From Jiangella rhizosphaerae (GTDB taxonomy: Bacteria > Actinomycetota > Actinomycetes > Jiangellales > Jiangellaceae), in contig NZ_QUAL01000181.1 in the NCBI RefSeq assembly GCF_003579925.1, positions 1 through 36,288 on the forward strand: a DNA stretch of 36,288 nucleotides. Direction: 5' to 3'. The notes beneath the pieces were generated by a model. It did no database searches and was not told the DNA's origin. It worked only from the letters and a program-made list of their open reading frames with translations. Below, piece after piece: positions 1-8,749 of this stretch. Within the stretch, counting starts at the first letter, position 1, and each line of letters starts with the position of its first letter. Made by a program: the position numbers and the translations under genes.

Positions 1-320
1 CCGCCGTGCTGGCGGCGAAGGCCCGGCCGGCCGAGGCGGGGCGTGGTCGCGGCCGGCGCGGGAACGGGCCGCGCAACGTGTGGGAGCTGCTGCCCGGGGT
101 CGCACCCGAGCTGGCCGAGTGGGCCGCGTTCTTCGGCGCCAACGCCGGCAAGCGCGCCGCGGCTCAGGCCGGCCTCCCCGGCGCGGTCACCCCGCGCGAG
201 GCCGACGACCTGCTCCGAGAGGCCGACACGTTCCTCGGCCTGGTCTGCGTCATGCTCGGGCTGCCGTACCAGGAGCCGCTCGACGGCCCGGTCGTGGCGA
301 TCGTCCCCGGCGCGGCGTGA
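1..320 (+). CDS. HEPN-like protein, SAV_6107 type (5' end missing)
   Basis: The frame is open from the left edge of the window (codon phase starting at base 3) and stops with TGA at 318-320, so the true start probably lies upstream; a GTG at base 6 is in frame but need not be the start. About 105 residues are visible: an Arg/Gly-rich lead, then an alpha-helical segment (ELAEWAAFFGANAGKRAAAQ) and a second helix (READDLLREADTFLGLVCVML). This resembles the small all-helical HEPN family named after Streptomyces avermitilis SAV_6107, whose biochemical role is unknown to me. I see no RX4-6H RNase motif in the visible part. The next gene, on the same strand, encodes a PAC2 protein, after a 133-nt gap. 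The family call rests on pattern memory only. Confidence 0.55.
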   Translation, partial: AVLAAKARPAEAGRGRGRRGNGPRNVWELLPGVAPELAEWAAFFGANAGKRAAAQAGLPGAVTPREADDLLREADTFLGLVCVMLGLPYQEPLDGPVVAIVPGAA

Positions 321-453
321 CCTCCGGCGCGGCGCGGTCTCCGCTGCGAGCAGCCCGCGGGTGCGGCCGCGTCGCCCGGCCGGGAAGTCCTGGGGCGGCC
401 GCCGCGTTATAGAGGTGTCTTGTGTCGTCTGTCCGATGTCGGGGAGTGCCGCC

Positions 454-1395
454 ATGCCGAGCCGCAGTGAGCTGTACGAGCTCGTCGAGGAGCCGTCCGG
501 GCTGGAGTCGCCGGTCCTGGTCTACTGGTTCGACGGCTTCATCGACGCGGGCCGGGCCGGCGGCGGTCTCGTCGACCACCTGCTCGCGACCCTCGACACC
601 GAGGTCGTGGCCCGCTTCGACGTCGACACGCTCGTCGACTACCGCGCCCGCCGGCCGGAGATGCGCTTCGCCGACGGCGCGTTCCAGGACTACGACGCGC
701 CCGAGCTGACGCTGCGGCTGGTCCGCGACGACGTCGGCTCGCCGTTCCTGCTGCTGTCCGGCCCCGAGCCCGACGTGCGGTGGGAGGCGTTCGTCTCCGC
801 GGTCACCGACCTCATCGAACGGCTGGGTGTGCGGCTGTCCATCGGGGTGCACGGCATCCCGAACCCCGTCCCGCACACCCGTCCGCTGAGCGTGCTCACC
901 CACGCCAACCGGCCCGGGCTCCTCGACGACGCCGCGCTGGTGGACGTCGAGCTGCGGGTGCCCGGCAACGTCGCCTCGCTGCTGGAGTACCGCCTGGGCC
1001 AGAGCGGCCACGACGCCATCGGCCTGGTCGCGCGCGTCCCGCACTACCTCGCCGAGTCCGAGTACCCGCAGTCGTCGCTGACGCTGCTGCGCGCGCTGAG
1101 CGCCACGACGGGTCTGCTGCTGCCGTCGGGTGAGCTGGCCGAGGCCGCCCGCCGCACCGACGAGCTGGTCCGCGAGCAGGTCGAGGGCAACGACCAGGTC
1201 GCCAAGGTCGTCCACGCGTTGGAGAACCAGTACGACGCCTTCGCCGGCGGCGACACCCGCGGCAGCCTCATCGCCGAGCAGCGCGCCGTGCCCAGTGCCG
1301 ACGAGATCGGCGCCGAGCTCGAGCAGTTCCTCGCCGAGCTCGACGACCGCGCCGACACCGACGACGACCGCGACGACGACCCCGGCGACCGCTGA
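454..1395 (+). CDS. PAC2 family protein
   Basis: A 313-residue protein of the PAC2 (proteasome assembly chaperone 2) superfamily, common in actinobacteria and often annotated as a carboxylate-amine-ligase-like protein; its biochemical role is not settled. Seen here: an N-terminal strand and loop (VLVYWFDGFIDAGRAGG, residues 21-37), the family hallmark GIPNPVPHTRP (about 134-144), and a very acidic tail rich in Asp with Arg. I chose the ATG at 454 because GGGGAG lies 7 nt upstream (441-446); an in-frame ATG at 436 lacks such a site, and the frame is open much further upstream without meaning. A perfect hairpin just after the stop separates it from the convergent M48 gene. A possible -10 (TATAGA, 408-413) lies upstream but is weak. 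Confidence 0.88.
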   Translation: MPSRSELYELVEEPSGLESPVLVYWFDGFIDAGRAGGGLVDHLLATLDTEVVARFDVDTLVDYRARRPEMRFADGAFQDYDAPELTLRLVRDDVGSPFLLLSGPEPDVRWEAFVSAVTDLIERLGVRLSIGVHGIPNPVPHTRPLSVLTHANRPGLLDDAALVDVELRVPGNVASLLEYRLGQSGHDAIGLVARVPHYLAESEYPQSSLTLLRALSATTGLLLPSGELAEAARRTDELVREQVEGNDQVAKVVHALENQYDAFAGGDTRGSLIAEQRAVPSADEIGAELEQFLAELDDRADTDDDRDDDPGDR

Positions 1396-1400
1396 CCGCC

Positions 1401-1431
1401 CGGCCCCCGGTGACGATCAGTCCGGGGGCCG
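1401..1431. terminator. Bidirectional hairpin terminator
   Basis: A perfect 10-bp stem (CGGCCCCCGG at 1401-1410 with CCGGGGGCCG at 1422-1431) and an 11-nt loop sit in the 51-nt gap between the convergent PAC2 and M48 genes. No U-tract follows on either strand, which is usual for high-GC actinobacterial terminators. The position strongly suggests use by both genes. Confidence 0.85.
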
Positions 1432-1446
1432 ACGCGACGAACCCGG

Positions 1447-2475
1447 CTACTCCGAGTCGGAGGGACGGCGCATGCGGTTGGTGAGGTTGTCGAACAGCTT
1501 GCCGCCCGCGTCGCCGAGGCCGCTCATCACGTCGCGCAGCGTGCTGATCAGCGGGTCGGACGTCCGGTTCCACGACTCCTGGTACGACTTCGCGGCGTTG
1601 CGGACCTCTTGGCTGATGGAGGCGTCGCGGTCGTCGGAGCGGCGCGGGTAGTCGCCGGCGAGGATGCGGCTGTACTCGCCCGACGCCGCCCAGCGGTCGA
1701 GCTCGGCCAGCCGCACCACGGCCTGCGGATGCGTGCGGCCCATCAGGCTCACCAGCTTGATCACGCCGTCGCGGGCGTCCTCGCCGGCGTCGTACTCGCG
1801 GGCCTGCTGCAGGAACGCGTCGATGTCCATCTCGGCCAGCCGCGAGCCGCCGGCCATCTTCATCAGCGAGCGCTTGGCCGCGGCGGGGTCCTGCGACGAC
1901 AGCAGGCCGGCGCGGTCGGCCGACAGCTCGGACTTGCGCTGCCACTCCTCGAGCGCGAAGACGATGGCCCGCAGTCCGACGTAGCCGAGCGGGATCCACG
2001 CGACCCGCAGCGCCAGCCGGGTCAGCATGAGCAGCAGCGTGCGGTAGACGGCGTGCCCGGACAGGATGTGCCCGACCTCGTGGCCGATGGCGAAGCGCCG
2101 CTCCTCGGCGTCGAGCAGGTCGAACAGCCCGGTGCTGAGGACGATGAACGGCTTGTCCGTGCCGATGGCCATGGCCCGCGGGTTCGGGTCCTGGACGATG
2201 TAGAGCTCGGGCCGCTCGACGTCGAGGATGTGGGCGGCGTCGACGACGTCCTGGTAGACGTCGCGGAACTGGGTCTCGCCGACCCGGACGGCGCTGGACA
2301 GATAGTGCAGCCGCAGGCTGCGCTCGTTGAACAGGCCGGACATCTTGCGCAGCAGGGTGTCGAACCCGCGCAGCGATCGCATGGCGACCAGCGCGCCGCG
2401 GTCGGCGGGGTGCTCGTACGCGCGCGAACTGAGGTCGGGGAAGCGGACTCGGCTGCGATCGGGCTCAGTCGTCAT
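1447..2475 (-). CDS. M48 family metallopeptidase (HtpX/Ste24-like)
   Basis: A 342-residue membrane zinc protease. The zinc site HEVGH is at residues 132-136 (H132, E133, H136) and the downstream third-ligand region KSELSADRAG supplies E183. Between them is a hydrophobic stretch (about 143-173) consistent with one or two membrane segments, so the active site would face the cytoplasm, as in HtpX-like enzymes that degrade misfolded membrane proteins. The start chosen is the ATG at 2475; the frame extends 12 codons upstream, but that part overlaps the promoter. There is no Shine-Dalgarno, and a TACGAT box ends 6 nt before the ATG, so the mRNA is probably leaderless. The C-terminal part (about 225-342) is charged and family-variable. 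It is divergent from the efflux operon. Confidence 0.9.
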   Translation of the reverse strand: MTTEPDRSRVRFPDLSSRAYEHPADRGALVAMRSLRGFDTLLRKMSGLFNERSLRLHYLSSAVRVGETQFRDVYQDVVDAAHILDVERPELYIVQDPNPRAMAIGTDKPFIVLSTGLFDLLDAEERRFAIGHEVGHILSGHAVYRTLLLMLTRLALRVAWIPLGYVGLRAIVFALEEWQRKSELSADRAGLLSSQDPAAAKRSLMKMAGGSRLAEMDIDAFLQQAREYDAGEDARDGVIKLVSLMGRTHPQAVVRLAELDRWAASGEYSRILAGDYPRRSDDRDASISQEVRNAAKSYQESWNRTSDPLISTLRDVMSGLGDAGGKLFDNLTNRMRRPSDSE

Positions 2476-2481
2476 GGTGCC

Positions 2482-2487
2482 ATCGTA
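2482..2487 (-). promoter_or_regulatory. Candidate leaderless promoter -10 box for the M48 gene
   Basis: On the minus strand TACGAT occupies 2487-2482 and is followed by exactly 6 nt and the ATG at 2475. In actinobacteria a TANNNT box at this distance puts the transcription start on the start codon itself. The same spacing recurs before the rhomboid gene (21396-21401) and the GNAT gene (33069-33074), which supports the reading. No good -35 is seen. Confidence 0.5.
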
Positions 2488-2497
2488 GACCGCCCTA

Positions 2498-2524
2498 TTG
2501 ACAATGCACATACTCGGTATACAT
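2498..2524 (+). promoter_or_regulatory. Promoter with consensus -35 and palindromic operator candidate
   Basis: A perfect TTGACA (2498-2503) lies upstream of the efflux operon. A palindrome ATAC-TCG-GTAT (2510-2520) occupies the spacer, running into a TATACAT stretch (2518-2524) near where a -10 should be; the exact -10 is uncertain because no TANNNT falls at 16-18 nt. A palindrome placed like this would let a repressor block RNA polymerase. It resembles operators I associate with PadR-type regulators of efflux pumps, but no such regulator is encoded nearby. Confidence 0.45.
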
Positions 2525-2567
2525 GCTGTGCTCCCACAAGACCCGGAGCCCGAGAGGGAGCACGTTC

Positions 2568-3623
2568 GTGGGCGTCACCCGCCGCATCGTCCTGCCGACG
2601 ATCAAGATCCTGCTGCTGGCCGTCATCGCGGTAGCTGCCGTCCGCCTCGCGTTCGGCGGTGACGACGCGTCGAACGCCGGCGACGACCCGGCGGTGCCGT
2701 CGGTCGACATCGTCCAGCCGGAGGTCCCGGCGAGCATCGGCACCGTCGTCAACACCGTCGAGGTCGACGCGGTCATCACGGCCGACGCGCCGACGCCGGT
2801 CCGCGCGACCGACGGGGGAGAGGTGACGGTGTTCCTGGCCGAGCCCGGCGACATCGTCGAGGAGGGCGATCCGCTGCTCGAGGTGGTCTTCGAGGAGGAG
2901 GGCGAGCCCACCACCGAGACCGACGACGAGGGCAACGAGGTCGAGGTGCCGGGCGAGCCGGTCCGCCGGTTCCGCACCATCGAGGCGCCCGCCGCGGGCA
3001 CCGTCGGCGAGTACGACGTGCTCGTGGGCGAGGCCGTCGCGGTCGGCGACACCGTCGGCAGCATCGCCACCGGCGGCTTCACGGTGTCCGGCGCGCTGTC
3101 CGCGGAACAGCAGTACCGGCTGGTCAGCGGCCCGACGACGGCCGAGGTCCAGGCCCGCGGCGGCCCGGCACCGTTCGCCTGCACCGAGCTGCGCACCGGC
3201 AGGTCCGCGTCCGGCGGCGACGGCGGCGGGGACGAGGGCGGCGCCGCACCGCTGCCGCCGGACCCCATGGCGCCGCCGGAGCAGGGCGGGTCCAGCACCG
3301 CCGTCTCGTGCGCCGTCCCGCCCGACGTCACGGTCTTCGACGGGCTGGCCGCGACGATGGTGATCGAGGCCGGCCGCGCCGAGAACGTCCTGGTCGTCCC
3401 CGTCACGGCGGTCGAGGGCGCGTTCGAGTCCGGCAACGTCTGGAAGGTCGGCCCGGACGGCGAGCCGGTCGAGACGCCGGTGACGCTCGGCCTCACCGAC
3501 GGCGAGCTGGTCGAGATCCGCGAGGGCCTGGCCGAGGGCGACGCCGTCCTCGAGTTCGTGCCCGGCGCCGCGCCGGAGGACGAGGAGCTGCTCGGTCCGG
3601 AGATGGTGGGCGAGGCGGGATGA
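2568..3623 (+). CDS. Periplasmic-adaptor-like (HlyD/MacA-type) subunit of an efflux ABC system
   Basis: A 351-residue membrane-anchored adaptor. One N-terminal membrane segment (about residues 8-28) is followed by an extracytoplasmic region with two biotinyl-lipoyl-like halves (about 80-106 and 138-168) separated by a short acidic linker instead of the long coiled-coil hairpin of Gram-negative MacA. A Gly/Pro-rich loop carries two cysteines (C205, C248) that could form a disulfide, then a beta-barrel region (about 255-340). The GTG at 2568 is chosen because GAGGGAG lies 7 nt upstream; an in-frame ATG at 2523 falls in the promoter. Its stop overlaps the ATPase start by 4 nt (ATGA). By analogy with MacAB and related Gram-positive systems it probably couples the permease to an extracellular substrate; the substrate is unknown. 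Confidence 0.82.
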   Translation: MGVTRRIVLPTIKILLLAVIAVAAVRLAFGGDDASNAGDDPAVPSVDIVQPEVPASIGTVVNTVEVDAVITADAPTPVRATDGGEVTVFLAEPGDIVEEGDPLLEVVFEEEGEPTTETDDEGNEVEVPGEPVRRFRTIEAPAAGTVGEYDVLVGEAVAVGDTVGSIATGGFTVSGALSAEQQYRLVSGPTTAEVQARGGPAPFACTELRTGRSASGGDGGGDEGGAAPLPPDPMAPPEQGGSSTAVSCAVPPDVTVFDGLAATMVIEAGRAENVLVVPVTAVEGAFESGNVWKVGPDGEPVETPVTLGLTDGELVEIREGLAEGDAVLEFVPGAAPEDEELLGPEMVGEAG

Positions 3624-4342
3624 GCCTCATCGAGCTCGACGGCGTCGGCCGGACGGTGATCCTGCCCGACGGCGAGCGCCTGGAGATCCTGCGCGACGTC
3701 ACGCTCGCCATCGAGGTCGGTGAGCACGTCTCGATCGTCGGCCGGTCAGGGTCGGGCAAGTCGACGCTGCTCAACCTCATGGGCCTGCTCGACACACCCA
3801 CCGACGGCGAGTACCGGCTGGAGGGCAGGCCCACCGCGGGCCTGTCGCAGCGGCGGCGGGCGAAGCTGCGCGGCGCCGGGTTCGGGTTCGTGTTCCAGCA
3901 GTTCAACCTGCTGCCCGGCCGGACGGCGCTGCAGAACGTCGCCGCCCCGCTGCTCTACTCCGGCGGCCGGGACTTCTGGCGCCGCAACCGGCTGGCCGCG
4001 GACATGCTGGAACGGGTCGGCCTGGGCGAGCGCGCCGACACCATGCCGGAGAAGCTGTCGGGCGGCGAGCAGCAGCGGGTCGCCATCGCGCGCAGCCTGA
4101 TCCGCTCGCCGCGCGTGATCCTGTGCGACGAGCCCACCGGCGCCCTCGACGTGCAGACCGGCACCGAGATCATGGACCTGCTCGACGCGGTCGCGGCGGA
4201 GTCCGGCGCGACGCTGGTCACCATCACGCACGACACGATGGTCGCCGCGCGGGCCCACCGGCATTACCGCCTCGACGCCGGTGTGCTCGGCCCGCTGGAC
4301 CCGGCCGCGCTGGCCCCGCCCCGTCAGGTGGTGGCGTCGTGA
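3620..4342 (+). CDS. ABC transporter ATPase, MacB/LolD-type
   Basis: A 240-residue nucleotide-binding protein. Walker A is GRSGSGKST (41-49), the Q-loop is VFQQFNLLP (91-99), the signature is LSGGEQQ (146-152), Walker B is VILCDEP (166-172) and the switch histidine is in TITHD (H204). [15 protein letters not shown] with FQQFNLLP is typical of the LolD/MacB/FtsE branch, which drives mechanotransmission rather than substrate translocation through its own membrane domains. It overlaps the adaptor upstream by 4 nt and the permease downstream by 4 nt (GTGA), so the three subunits are translationally coupled. Confidence 0.93.
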   Translation: MSLIELDGVGRTVILPDGERLEILRDVTLAIEVGEHVSIVGRSGSGKSTLLNLMGLLDTPTDGEYRLEGRPTAGLSQRRRAKLRGAGFGFVFQQFNLLPGRTALQNVAAPLLYSGGRDFWRRNRLAADMLERVGLGERADTMPEKLSGGEQQRVAIARSLIRSPRVILCDEPTGALDVQTGTEIMDLLDAVAAESGATLVTITHDTMVAARAHRHYRLDAGVLGPLDPAALAPPRQVVAS

Positions 4343-5538
4343 CGGCGCTGGTGGCGGCGTTCGCCGAGGCATGGGACGAGGTCCGCATCCACAAGGTCCG
4401 CGTCATCGTGTCGCTGATCGGCGTGCTGATCGCCGTCGCCGCGATGACGGTGATCACCGCCCTGGGCGACATGGCCCGGCAGGCCAACGCCGAGCATTCC
4501 GAAAGCACCAGCGGCCGTCCCGCGACGCTCCAGGTCAGCGCGTGGACGCAGGACGGCTCGCTGCTTCCGGCCGAGACGCTGACCGCGGCGTACGCCGAGA
4601 TCGTCGAGCGGCACTCCGTCGCCTACTCGTCGGTCCTGAGCAGCACCGAATTGCGGTTCCGGTTCGCCGACGGGACCGAGCCGGTGTGGGGCTCGTTCAT
4701 CGACCCCTCCTATGGCGAGATGCACCGCATCGAGCCGGAGCACGGCCGGTGGTTCACCGCCGCCGACGAGCGCCGGTTCGCGCCCGCGATCGTGGTCAAC
4801 ACGGCGTTCCACCAGCGGATGGGCGAGCCCGACCTGCGCACCGACCCGACGGTGGTCATCGGCGGCGAGCGGCCGGTGCGGGCGACGGTCATCGGCGTCA
4901 CGCCGAACGCCTACAGCGACGAGATGCCGTCGGCGTACCTGCTCAACGCCCACCAGGCGCAGTGGGCGATCCAGGGCCTCTACCCGAGCCCGCCGACGCT
5001 GGAGCTGTGGGTGCCGCCGGAGAGCGCCGACGAGCTCACCGGCGTGCTCACCTCCGACCTCGCCGGCCTGCTCGGCGACGACCTGCAGGTCGACGTCTAC
5101 CGGCTGGACCCGTCGGACTTCGACGTCATCGACGGCCAGCTGCAGTGGGTCATCCGCGGCGTCAGCGTCATCGCGTTGGGCATGGGCGCCCTGGGCCTGG
5201 TGAACATCGCGCTGGTCACGGTCCGGTACCGGGTCCGCGAGATCGGGGTGCGGCGCAGCTTCGGCGCCACGTCGGGACGGGTGTTCTTCTCGGTGATGAT
5301 GGAGAGCGTGTTCGCGACGGCGGTCGCCGGGCTGGCCGGCGTCGTGCTGGCCGTCGCGATCGTCGAGAACGTGCCGATCGAGGAGCTGATCGGCGGCAGC
5401 GTCACCGACGTGCCGCCGTTCCCCGTCCGGGCCGCGGTCGAAGGCCTCGTCGCGGCGACGGTGGTCGGCGCCCTGGCCGGGATCCTCCCCGCCACCGTCG
5501 CCGTCCGCGTCAAGGTCATCGACGCCATCCGCTTCTGA
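4339..5538 (+). CDS. ABC transporter permease, FtsX/MacB family
   Basis: A 399-residue membrane protein with MacB topology: one N-terminal membrane segment (about 20-45, in VRVIVSLIGVLIAVAAMTVITALG), a large extracytoplasmic domain (about 50-265), then three C-terminal segments (about 272-295, 320-345, 370-390). The short motif VRYRVREIGVRRSFGAT in the cytoplasmic loop after the second segment is the usual FtsX coupling region that contacts the ATPase. The GTG start overlaps the ATPase stop. The TGA stop (5536-5538) lies inside the left end of the large inverted repeat that starts at 5537, so that repeat probably terminates this operon. Confidence 0.9.
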   Translation: MTALVAAFAEAWDEVRIHKVRVIVSLIGVLIAVAAMTVITALGDMARQANAEHSESTSGRPATLQVSAWTQDGSLLPAETLTAAYAEIVERHSVAYSSVLSSTELRFRFADGTEPVWGSFIDPSYGEMHRIEPEHGRWFTAADERRFAPAIVVNTAFHQRMGEPDLRTDPTVVIGGERPVRATVIGVTPNAYSDEMPSAYLLNAHQAQWAIQGLYPSPPTLELWVPPESADELTGVLTSDLAGLLGDDLQVDVYRLDPSDFDVIDGQLQWVIRGVSVIALGMGALGLVNIALVTVRYRVREIGVRRSFGATSGRVFFSVMMESVFATAVAGLAGVVLAVAIVENVPIEELIGGSVTDVPPFPVRAAVEGLVAATVVGALAGILPATVAVRVKVIDAIRF

Positions 5539-5727
5539 ATGATCACGTTCACCACGAAATCTCGTGTCGCACTACGCCTGCAATCGTGGTGACGCTCGGA
5601 TAATCCTCGTGATGTGCGCGGCAACCGCTTTCCCCGCGTCGGCCCGGGCCACCACCACGATTACCCGAGCGTCACTACGCCTGCAATCGTGGTACAGCAC
5701 GGGCTTTCGTGCTGAACGTGATCATTC
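5537..5727. repeat. 191-bp nested inverted repeat with a reversed internal module
   Basis: The element fills the gap between the convergent permease and S8 protease genes. Its ends are a perfect 15-bp inverted repeat (GAATGATCACGTTCA at 5537-5551, its complement at 5713-5727). Further in, the arms (5537-5614 and 5653-5727) continue to match: each carries a small CACG...CGTG hairpin, and both contain GTGACGCTCGG and TAATC as inverted partners. A 21-bp module (5570-5590 and 5673-5693) is identical in DIRECT orientation, so relative to the arms it has been flipped; it is bounded by near-complementary ACTACG/CGTGGT. The central part (5615-5652) has its own CGCGG/CCGCG hairpin. It looks like a REP/MITE-type element serving as a bidirectional terminator. 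No coding capacity is evident. Confidence 0.85.
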
Positions 5728-5737
5728 CCGGGCGGGG

Positions 5738-8700
5738 TCAGTCGACGGCGACCACCGTCGTGCTGGAGGTGTCGGCGTAGCCGACCAGCCCGAGGTACGG
5801 CACGTCGGCCTCGAGGCCGGTCCACGCGACGGTCACGTCGGCGGGCCGGCCGGCCCGGCCGGGCAGCGGGTCGGGCGTGAGGGTGGCGTTGCCGGCCGCG
5901 TCGGCGCCGACGGCGAAGTTCCGCAGGCCGAAGCCGGTCGCCGACCCGTCCGGGCTGGAGAACAGGTGCACCAGCACGTGGTAGGTCCCCGGTTCGGGCG
6001 CGGTCAGGTCGATCCGTTCGCTCGCCGCGCCGGTGGCGCCGTTGACCGGCACCTCGGCGCCGTCAGGACCGTAGACGTACATGTCATAGTCGGCCGACTC
6101 GTCCGCCGCGACCAGGTCGAACCGGGCCAGCGACGTGCCCTCCGGCACCTCGAACGCCACCAGCTGCGACGACGCGTTGCCCTCCGGGTCGGGCGCCGCG
6201 CCCGGCGTCAGCGACCCGTCGGTGACCTCACCCGGCACCAGGCCGCGCAGCGTGAGGTCGACGTCGCCGGTCGTCGAGGTCGTCACCGGGAAGGTCACCG
6301 AGCCGTCCGTGCCGCCGCCGGTCACCTCCCCGGGCGCCGCGACGGCGACCGGGCGGGCCACGATCGGGCTGCGCACCGTCGTTCCGGCGCCGCTCCAGGT
6401 CAGCGTGCCGTGCGCGTACTCGTCCAGCGCCGCGCGCGTCCGCGTGAGGGTGACCTCGAACGTCTTGCTCTGCCCGGGCCGGCCGAAGGACAGGACCGAC
6501 GGCGTGACCCGCGCGGTGAACCCGGGCACGTCGATGCTCGCGCGGTACAGGCCCGGCGTGACGGCGGTGGCGGTGCGGGTGATCGTCTGCCGGCCGGCCA
6601 GCGCGCCGACCGCGATGGACGGCTGGTTGAGGTCGGACGGGTCGATCGGCTCGACGCCCGGCACGCCGGTGTCCTCGCCGGTGCCCTCCATGAACGCCAG
6701 CCACTCGCGCACGCCGGACTCGTACACCAGGCCGGGGTCGAGGAACCGGGCCGGGTCGACGTGTCCCGCGCCGGCGTGGAAGCGGTCGCGGTCGGGCTCG
6801 CCGGAGGGCAGGACGAGGTCGTACGCCGTCGTCATCATCGCCGACTTGATCGCCGGCGCCGACCACTCCGGGCGCTCGGCGCGGATCAGCGCCGCCAGCC
6901 CGGCGACGTGCGGCGCCGCCATCGACGTGCCGGAGAGGAAGTCGAAGTCGTTGCCGTCGTGGGGTCCGGGCGCGACCGCCGCGAGCACATCGACGCCCGG
7001 CGCGGAGATGTCCGGCTTGAGCAGGTCGCCGCCGTTGGCCAGCGCCGGGCCGCGCGAGGAGAACCCGGCCAGCACCGGCCGCGGCGTCGGCGGCAGATCC
7101 GTCCGGTCGCCCACCAGCAGCGCCGCGGTGGCGCCGTCCGTCGCCGCGTACTCCCGGATCGCCGTCGCGTCATCCGCGCCGACGTGCACGGCCGGGACGG
7201 AGTGGAAGTCGGCGTTGAGCGTCTCGGCGGGGTCGAGGTTGCCCAGCACCATGCCGACGCCGCCGGCGCGCTCCACCTCGGCGGACTTCGCGACGCGGTC
7301 GTAGACGCCGCGGTCGCAGATCACCACCGCGCCGGCCGCCCGCGCCTCGTCCAGCGCCGACGGCGCGCACAGCGCCGCCTCCTCGGGGTCGGCGCCGGAC
7401 GCCGCGATGTCGCGGCCGTGGACCAGCGCGGTCTGCTCCGGGACGCCGGCGTCGCTGATCATCGAGCCGCGGAAGCGCCGGCCGTCGCCCAGTTCGACGG
7501 TGCCCTCGTAGACCTGGTGGGTGCTGGCGGCGACGGTGGTGACCCACGGGCTGTTGTGTGCGACGGTCGACTCGCCCGGCCCGGAGTTGCCGGCCGACGC
7601 CGCCACGACGATGTTCGCCGACGCCGCGGAGAGGAACGCCAGCTCGACCGGGTCGACCAGCGTGTCGGTGGCGCCGGAGATCGAGTAGTTGATGACGTCG
7701 ACGCCGTCCAGGATCGCCTGGTCGATGGCGGCGACGGAGTCCGACGGATAGCAGCCGCCGGTCGCCTCGTCGTCGTCCTGCCAGCACACCTTGTACGCCG
7801 CGATGGACGCGCCCGGCGCCATGCCCGAACCCTCACCGAACGCGCGGCCGTTCACCGACATCGGCACGCCATGGTTGCCGGCCGCGGTGCTCGCGGTGTG
7901 GCTGCCGTGGCCGTCGCCGTCGCGGGTGGAGAGGTGCTCGTTCGGGTCGCGGTGCTCCGACGGCACGTTGGCGACGAAGCCGTCGTCGTAGTAGCGGGCC
8001 GAGACGAGCTTGCCGTTGCACAGGCCGGCGGTCCAGTGCTCGCCGGGCTCGCACTCGCCGGTGAACGTGTCGCCGTTCGCCTTCAGCACGGCCGTGCCGG
8101 TCGCTGACGTCCGGTAGGCGGCGCCGACCTCGCCGGTCGGTGCGTCCGCCAGCGGCGGCCCGGCGAACGACGCGCTCTCGGGCCAGATGCCGGTGTCGAT
8201 GACGCCGACGACGACGCCGCGACCGGCCTCGGCCGTCCCGCCGAGCGACGCCCACACGCCGTCGTCGCCGGTCAGGCCGAGGAACTCCGGCGACGCGACG
8301 GTGTCGGCGGCGCGCGGCACGTCGGGCACGACGGCGAGCACCCGCGGGTCGGCGGCCAGCTGGGTGGCCTGCTCCGCGGTGAGCTCGGCGGCGAACCCGT
8401 TCACCGCCACCGTGTACTGGTACAGCGGCTCGGCGCCGACGCCGGCAGCCAGCTCCCGCTGCCGCTCGCCGAGGTGCGCCCGGTAGTCGCGGACGGCGCG
8501 GTCGCCGGCCCGCAGCCGCTCGCCGTCGGCCGGCGCCGTGGCCGCCAGCCCCCGCACCCCGCCCTCATAGGTGGCCGCCGGCGGCTCCGTCAGGACGACG
8601 ACGTACGAGCCGTCGGCCTCGTGGCGCGGGGGCGGCGCGGCGAGCTCGCCGGACGGTGCCGCGCCGGCGACGGCGGTCGAGGCGGCGGCTGCCGCGACGA

Positions 8701-8749
8701 CGCTCGCGAGCGCGACGACGAGGCGGGTACGGCGGGGCGGGTGCGCCAC
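5738..8749 (-). CDS. Secreted subtilisin-like S8 serine protease with PA insert and C-terminal beta domains
   Basis: A 1003-residue exported protease. Order: Sec signal peptide (about 1-31, basic start, Ala-rich core, AGA-A cleavage region); inhibitor-I9 prodomain (about 48-146); S8 catalytic domain with D185 (GVIDTGIWP), H281 (GHGSH), oxyanion N388 (SAGNSG) and S609 (GTSMAAPHVAG); a PA domain inserted at about 435-550; an Fn3-like domain (about 690-800); and a C-terminal PPC-like beta domain (about 865-940, with ADYDMYVYGPDG). The triad is intact. This architecture matches large S8A proteases of actinobacteria and plant subtilases. The GTG at 8749 is chosen for GGAGG 6 nt upstream and because it begins a clean signal peptide; the frame extends 52 codons further without support. 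Substrate unknown; extracellular protein scavenging is the simple guess. Confidence 0.95.
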   Translation of the reverse strand: MAHPPRRTRLVVALASVVAAAAASTAVAGAAPSGELAAPPPRHEADGSYVVVLTEPPAATYEGGVRGLAATAPADGERLRAGDRAVRDYRAHLGERQRELAAGVGAEPLYQYTVAVNGFAAELTAEQATQLAADPRVLAVVPDVPRAADTVASPEFLGLTGDDGVWASLGGTAEAGRGVVVGVIDTGIWPESASFAGPPLADAPTGEVGAAYRTSATGTAVLKANGDTFTGECEPGEHWTAGLCNGKLVSARYYDDGFVANVPSEHRDPNEHLSTRDGDGHGSHTASTAAGNHGVPMSVNGRAFGEGSGMAPGASIAAYKVCWQDDDEATGGCYPSDSVAAIDQAILDGVDVINYSISGATDTLVDPVELAFLSAASANIVVAASAGNSGPGESTVAHNSPWVTTVAASTHQVYEGTVELGDGRRFRGSMISDAGVPEQTALVHGRDIAASGADPEEAALCAPSALDEARAAGAVVICDRGVYDRVAKSAEVERAGGVGMVLGNLDPAETLNADFHSVPAVHVGADDATAIREYAATDGATAALLVGDRTDLPPTPRPVLAGFSSRGPALANGGDLLKPDISAPGVDVLAAVAPGPHDGNDFDFLSGTSMAAPHVAGLAALIRAERPEWSAPAIKSAMMTTAYDLVLPSGEPDRDRFHAGAGHVDPARFLDPGLVYESGVREWLAFMEGTGEDTGVPGVEPIDPSDLNQPSIAVGALAGRQTITRTATAVTPGLYRASIDVPGFTARVTPSVLSFGRPGQSKTFEVTLTRTRAALDEYAHGTLTWSGAGTTVRSPIVARPVAVAAPGEVTGGGTDGSVTFPVTTSTTGDVDLTLRGLVPGEVTDGSLTPGAAPDPEGNASSQLVAFEVPEGTSLARFDLVAADESADYDMYVYGPDGAEVPVNGATGAASERIDLTAPEPGTYHVLVHLFSSPDGSATGFGLRNFAVGADAAGNATLTPDPLPGRAGRPADVTVAWTGLEADVPYLGLVGYADTSSTTVVAVD

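Noticed and set aside
5564-8107. 847-codon open frame on the plus strand opposite the S8 protease gene
   Set aside because: It is the antisense shadow of the protease coding strand: Arg/Gly-rich translation, no domain, no ribosome site.
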